NCBI RefSeq assembly: GCF_001314225.1
Contig: NZ_CP012697.1
Coordinates: forward strand, 2,418,001 to 2,482,000
From: Microbacterium sp. No. 7
GTDB taxonomy: Bacteria > Actinomycetota > Actinomycetes > Actinomycetales > Microbacteriaceae
DNA length: 64,000 bases
Reading direction: 5' to 3'
Part shown: positions 61,314 through 64,000 of the stretch, one piece after another
How the letters are laid out: every line of letters starts with the position of its first letter
Position numbering within the stretch: position 1 is the first letter of the stretch
Position numbers and translations under genes: made by a program
The notes under the pieces: model-generated
Databases searched by the model: none
The model's input: the letters and a program-made list of their open reading frames with translations, nothing else
What the model was told of the DNA's origin: nothing

Positions 61314-62915
61314 ATGGAGATCGCCGGTGCCATCGGCATCCTGGTCATCGTCGGGATCGTGGCCGTCGCCGCCATCATCATCCTGCTCGTGGGCCTGCTG
61401 TTCGCCCGCAGCTGGGTCAAGGTGGCACGCGCCGACGAGGCGCTGGTCATCTCGGGCCGCAAGCAGAAGGTGCAGGTCAGCACCCGCGCGAGCGACGGTT
61501 CGGTGAACCCATCGGTCGAGGAGTCGCCCGTCACGGTCATCGTCAACGGCAAGGCGCTCGTCAACCCCATCACGCAGCGTCACGAGATCATCTCGCTGCG
61601 CTCGCGCCAGGTCTCCCTCAACGCCGAGGCGCAGTCGCTCGACAACGTGACGCTCAACGTCGACGGCGTCGCGATCGTCAAGATCGGCTCCGACCCGCTG
61701 TTCGTGCGTCGCGCCGCGGAGCGCTTCGCATCGCAGGACAAGGCGATCGAGCAGTTCACGACGGAACAGCTCGAGGGCGCCCTGCGCGGCATCGTCGCAA
61801 CGCTCTCGGTCGTCGAGCTGATGCGCGAGCGCAAGAAGTTCTCCGACCAGATCGCCGCCGAGGTCTCGCAGGAGCTGGCCGAGCAGGGCCTCATCCTCGA
61901 CTCCTTCCAGATCAAGGGCATCACCGACCGCGTCGGCTACATCCAGTCGCTCGGCGCGCCCGAGATCCAGGCCAAGCGTCAGGCCGCCGAGATCTCGCAG
62001 ACCAACGCCGACCGCGCGATCAACCAGCGCATGATCGCCAACAACGAGGCGAACCTCGTCGAGCAGACCGCCCTCGACACCAACACCGCCAACGCCGCGG
62101 CCGGCGTCGGCCGCGCCCGCGCCGAGGCGGAGCAGGCCGAGCAGCTCGCCCGCGCGCAGGCCGAGCAGGCCGTTCTGCAGCAGCAGGCCGAGAACCGGCA
62201 GGCCCAGCTGGATGCCGACGTCAAGCGCGTCGCCGACGCCCAGCGCTACGAGGCCGAGACGCGTGCGCAGGCCGACCTCTACACGCGCGAGCGCGCCGCC
62301 GAGGCCGCCGCAATCGAGCAGGTCAAGCAGGCCGAGGCACGCACCCGCATCGCCGAGCAGCAGGCGCAGGCCGACCGCGCCCGCGCCGCGGGTGAGGCTG
62401 CCGCCACCGAGGCGAAGGCCGCCGGTGAGGCCAACGCCCTGCGCGCCCAGGCCGAGGCGGAGGCAGAGGCGCGCCGCCTGCGTGCGAGCGCGGAGGCCGA
62501 GGCGATCAGGGCCGAGGGCGAGGCGCGTGCCGCCGCCGTCGAGGCGGAGGCGAAGGCCATCGCGTCGAACCAGGAGGCCTTCCTGTCGCAGCGCGTGCTC
62601 GAGGTGCTGCCGTCGATCATGGGCGAGTTCGCCAAGGGGTACGCGACGATCGGCAGCGTCTCGATCATCGGCGGCTCCGGCGAGGACGGCGCCTCCAGCG
62701 TCGTCGGCGGTGACAGCGCCAAGGCGATGCGGTCGGTGTTCGACAGCGTGAGCGCGGCGACAGGCCTCGACCTCGCCGCGATCATCCAGGGCCAGGCCGT
62801 CGGACGCGGCTTCGGGGCGGGCGCCGCGAGCGCCGCACCGGCGCCGGCTCACGAGGAGCGTCCGGCATCCGCCGGCGCCCTGCGCCGCTCCCCCGCTCCG
62901 GAGGAGGGCGAGTAG
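61314..62915 (+). CDS. Flotillin-like SPFH-domain protein
   Basis: A 533-aa protein. An N-terminal hydrophobic segment (residues 4-30, GAIGILVIVGIVAVAAIIIL) inserts in the membrane. The SPFH/band-7 domain spans about 35-200. A long Ala/Glu/Gln-rich coiled coil with EA repeats (RAEAEQAEQLARAQAEQA) follows, typical of flotillins. A Gly-rich C-terminus carries the usual GQAVGRGF-like end. It should form membrane scaffolds that organise microdomains. The ATG at 61314 has GGAGG; the longer frame adds 12 basic residues with no ribosome binding site. Bounded by terminators on both sides, so it is a single-gene unit. Confidence 0.92.
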   Translation: MEIAGAIGILVIVGIVAVAAIIILLVGLLFARSWVKVARADEALVISGRKQKVQVSTRASDGSVNPSVEESPVTVIVNGKALVNPITQRHEIISLRSRQVSLNAEAQSLDNVTLNVDGVAIVKIGSDPLFVRRAAERFASQDKAIEQFTTEQLEGALRGIVATLSVVELMRERKKFSDQIAAEVSQELAEQGLILDSFQIKGITDRVGYIQSLGAPEIQAKRQAAEISQTNADRAINQRMIANNEANLVEQTALDTNTANAAAGVGRARAEAEQAEQLARAQAEQAVLQQQAENRQAQLDADVKRVADAQRYEAETRAQADLYTRERAAEAAAIEQVKQAEARTRIAEQQAQADRARAAGEAAATEAKAAGEANALRAQAEAEAEARRLRASAEAEAIRAEGEARAAAVEAEAKAIASNQEAFLSQRVLEVLPSIMGEFAKGYATIGSVSIIGGSGEDGASSVVGGDSAKAMRSVFDSVSAATGLDLAAIIQGQAVGRGFGAGAASAAPAPAHEERPASAGALRRSPAPEEGE

Positions 62916-62934
62916 CGAGCCCTTCCCGTCACGC

Positions 62935-62974
62935 GCTGAGCGCGGCCGCCGGCGTGTGGCCGCGCTCAGCCTTT
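62935..62974 (+). terminator. Terminator of the flotillin-like gene
   Basis: Perfect 13-bp stem (GCTGAGCGCGGCC at 62935-62947 with 62958-62970), 10-nt loop, then CTTTT. Confidence 0.9.
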
Positions 62975-63014
62975 TCGCGGGTTTCTTCGGGGCGATGCGC
63001 GCGAGGTCGCGACG

Positions 63015-63020
63015 TAGGCT
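63015..63020 (+). promoter_or_regulatory. -10 box for leaderless hydrolase mRNA
   Basis: TAGGCT, then 6 nt (GACGGC), then ATG 63027; no Shine-Dalgarno. Confidence 0.5.
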
Positions 63021-63026
63021 GACGGC

Positions 63027-63761
63027 ATGACGGTGCACGTGGTGATGGTTCACGGCATCCGCACCTCTGCCACCATGTGGCGCGCGCAACGCGAGCACCT
63101 CGCCGAGCGGGGTGTGCCGTCGACCGCGGTCGACCTGCCCGGCCACGGCACGCGGCGGGGCGAGGAGTTCACGCTCGACGAGGCCTTCGCCACGATCGAC
63201 CGGGCCGTGCGGTCGGCCACCGCCGACGGGCGCGTGCTGCTGGTCGGGCACTCGATGGGCGGGCTGCTGTCGATCGCCTACGCGGGCGGCGAGGACGGGC
63301 CGCCGATCGACGGCTTCGTCGCGGCCTCGTGCACCGCGGTCCCCCGCGGCACGGGCCTCGCGACCTATCGCGCCCTCGCGCGCGGCTTCGACCGGCTGCC
63401 CGGCCGCGGCCAGTGGATCGCCGATCGCGTGCTCGACGCGACGCTCCCGCCGCACACGCGCGCCGACTTCGGGGCGGGCGGCTACGCCTACGACGCGCAG
63501 GACGTCGCGCTGCGGAGCCTCTCGGTGCTCGACCTGCTCACCGCGCTGCGGCGCATCGACGTGCCGATGTGGTTCGTGAACGGGCAGTTCGACCAGCTGC
63601 GCGTCAATGAGCGGCTGTTCACGGCGACGGCGCCGCAGGCGGAGCTCATCGTCGTGCCGCGCACGAGCCATCTCGTCACGGCGATGCGGCCCGACGTGTT
63701 CAACGCCGTGCTGTCCCTCGCGATCGCGACGATCGAACGGATGCCGGAACAGACCTGCTAA
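63027..63761 (+). CDS. Alpha/beta hydrolase
   Basis: A 244-aa hydrolase. HG motif in [14 protein letters not shown], nucleophile elbow GHSMGG near residue 75, catalytic Asp in the stretch [11 protein letters not shown] and His in RTSHLVT near residue 213. It resembles lysophospholipase/esterase-type monomeric hydrolases; substrate unknown. The TAA stop lies inside a TAACAT box that may be the -10 of rpsT. Probably leaderless. Confidence 0.87.
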   Translation: MTVHVVMVHGIRTSATMWRAQREHLAERGVPSTAVDLPGHGTRRGEEFTLDEAFATIDRAVRSATADGRVLLVGHSMGGLLSIAYAGGEDGPPIDGFVAASCTAVPRGTGLATYRALARGFDRLPGRGQWIADRVLDATLPPHTRADFGAGGYAYDAQDVALRSLSVLDLLTALRRIDVPMWFVNGQFDQLRVNERLFTATAPQAELIVVPRTSHLVTAMRPDVFNAVLSLAIATIERMPEQTC

Positions 63762-63764
63762 CAT
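63756..63764 (+). promoter_or_regulatory. Extended -10 promoter candidate of rpsT
   Basis: TGCTAACAT, an extended -10 element overlapping the stop of the hydrolase gene, 110 bp before rpsT. The leader is long enough for S20 autoregulation, which is known in other bacteria. Confidence 0.4.
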
Positions 63765-63873
63765 TGACTTTTGGCTTGCGTGTGGGCTTTCCCCTCACAC
63801 GACCGCCGTGCGACAGCCCTCTCTTGTCACCCGGCACCTCCATCGAACACTCCGAACGAAAGATACGTCGAAC

Positions 63874-64000
63874 GTGGCGAACATCAAGTCGCAGATCAAG
63901 CGCAACAAGACCAACGAGAAGGCGCATGAGCGCAACAAGGCCGTGAAGAGCGAGCTCAAGACGCTCGTCCGCCAGACCCGCGAGGCCATCTCGGCCGGCG
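63874..64000 (+). CDS. rpsT: 30S ribosomal protein S20, N-terminal part
   Basis: The first 42 codons (starting [20 protein letters not shown] after the initiator) match ribosomal protein S20, a helical 16S rRNA-binding protein of about 86 aa. The gene runs off the right edge. It starts with GTG. In actinobacteria rpsT commonly lies next to lepA, divergently; here three other genes separate them. Confidence 0.95.
   Translation, partial: MANIKSQIKRNKTNEKAHERNKAVKSELKTLVRQTREAISAG

Noticed and set aside
58256..61573. 1105-codon open frame antisense to the secreted nuclease
   Set aside because: Low-complexity Arg/Asp/Val sequence and no motif; the plus-strand protein has a signal peptide and four clear domains.

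Overview
This 64-kb window is very GC-rich (about 70% by eye). It carries the conserved actinobacterial block recO-uppS, dusB-dgt-dnaG, era, phoH-ybeY, hrcA-dnaJ, hemW, lepA and rpsT, a FasR-fabD-fabH-acpP-fabF lipid cluster and a DUF3145 gene. The gene order, gene content and intergenic palindromes point to Microbacteriaceae, most likely a Microbacterium-like organism. This is inferred from protein families and synteny; no rRNA gene is present.

Layout. 0-6.7 kb: the end of a PolA-like gene, a zinc-ribbon protein, an MFS transporter with a divergent TetR and its palindromic operator, a serine hydrolase, a flavin-reductase-like protein, and an alpha/beta hydrolase divergent from a short WYL regulator. 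6.8-14.7 kb: tRNA-Val, aceE, a FasR-type regulator and the fab operon, closed by a strong terminator. Acetyl-CoA supply and fatty acid synthesis sit side by side. 14.8-20.7 kb: DUF3145, an MmgE/PrpD enzyme with its LysR regulator, a CAT-anticodon tRNA, a DMT transporter divergent from def, tRNA-Asn and an orphan ABC ATPase. 20.8-25.2 kb: the dusB-dgt-dnaG operon.

25.3-35.7 kb is an accessory block set between dusB and uppS, genes that are usually close in related genomes. It holds a glutathione peroxidase, LysR, an EamA exporter, a FrnE-type thioredoxin-fold protein, two esterases/hydrolases, a PucR-like regulator, a short-chain dehydrogenase and a propionyl-CoA-synthetase-like ligase. The second half reads as an ester/alcohol/short-acid catabolic module (inference).

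35.7-44.1 kb: recO-uppS, a TRIC-type channel, a 139-bp-period palindromic repeat array, two overlapping dynamin-like GTPase genes, and leuA behind a leucine-rich leader peptide with an attenuator-like hairpin. 44.3-46.5 kb: two lipoproteins, one HtrA-like. 46.5-58.1 kb: the housekeeping run lepA-(two DUF1990)-hemW-hrcA-dnaJ-rsmE-HIT-phoH-ybeY-CNNM/CBS-era on the minus strand, with a CIRCE operator at hrcA. 58.3-63.8 kb: a secreted ExeM-like nuclease, a flotillin-like protein and an alpha/beta hydrolase lie between lepA and rpsT.

Cross-cutting observations. Many genes have a TANNNT-like -10 box 6-7 nt before the start codon, the signature of leaderless mRNAs. Small palindromic or short tandem repeats have entered dusB and lepA in frame. 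The word GGATGCC/GGCATCC is clearly over-represented.
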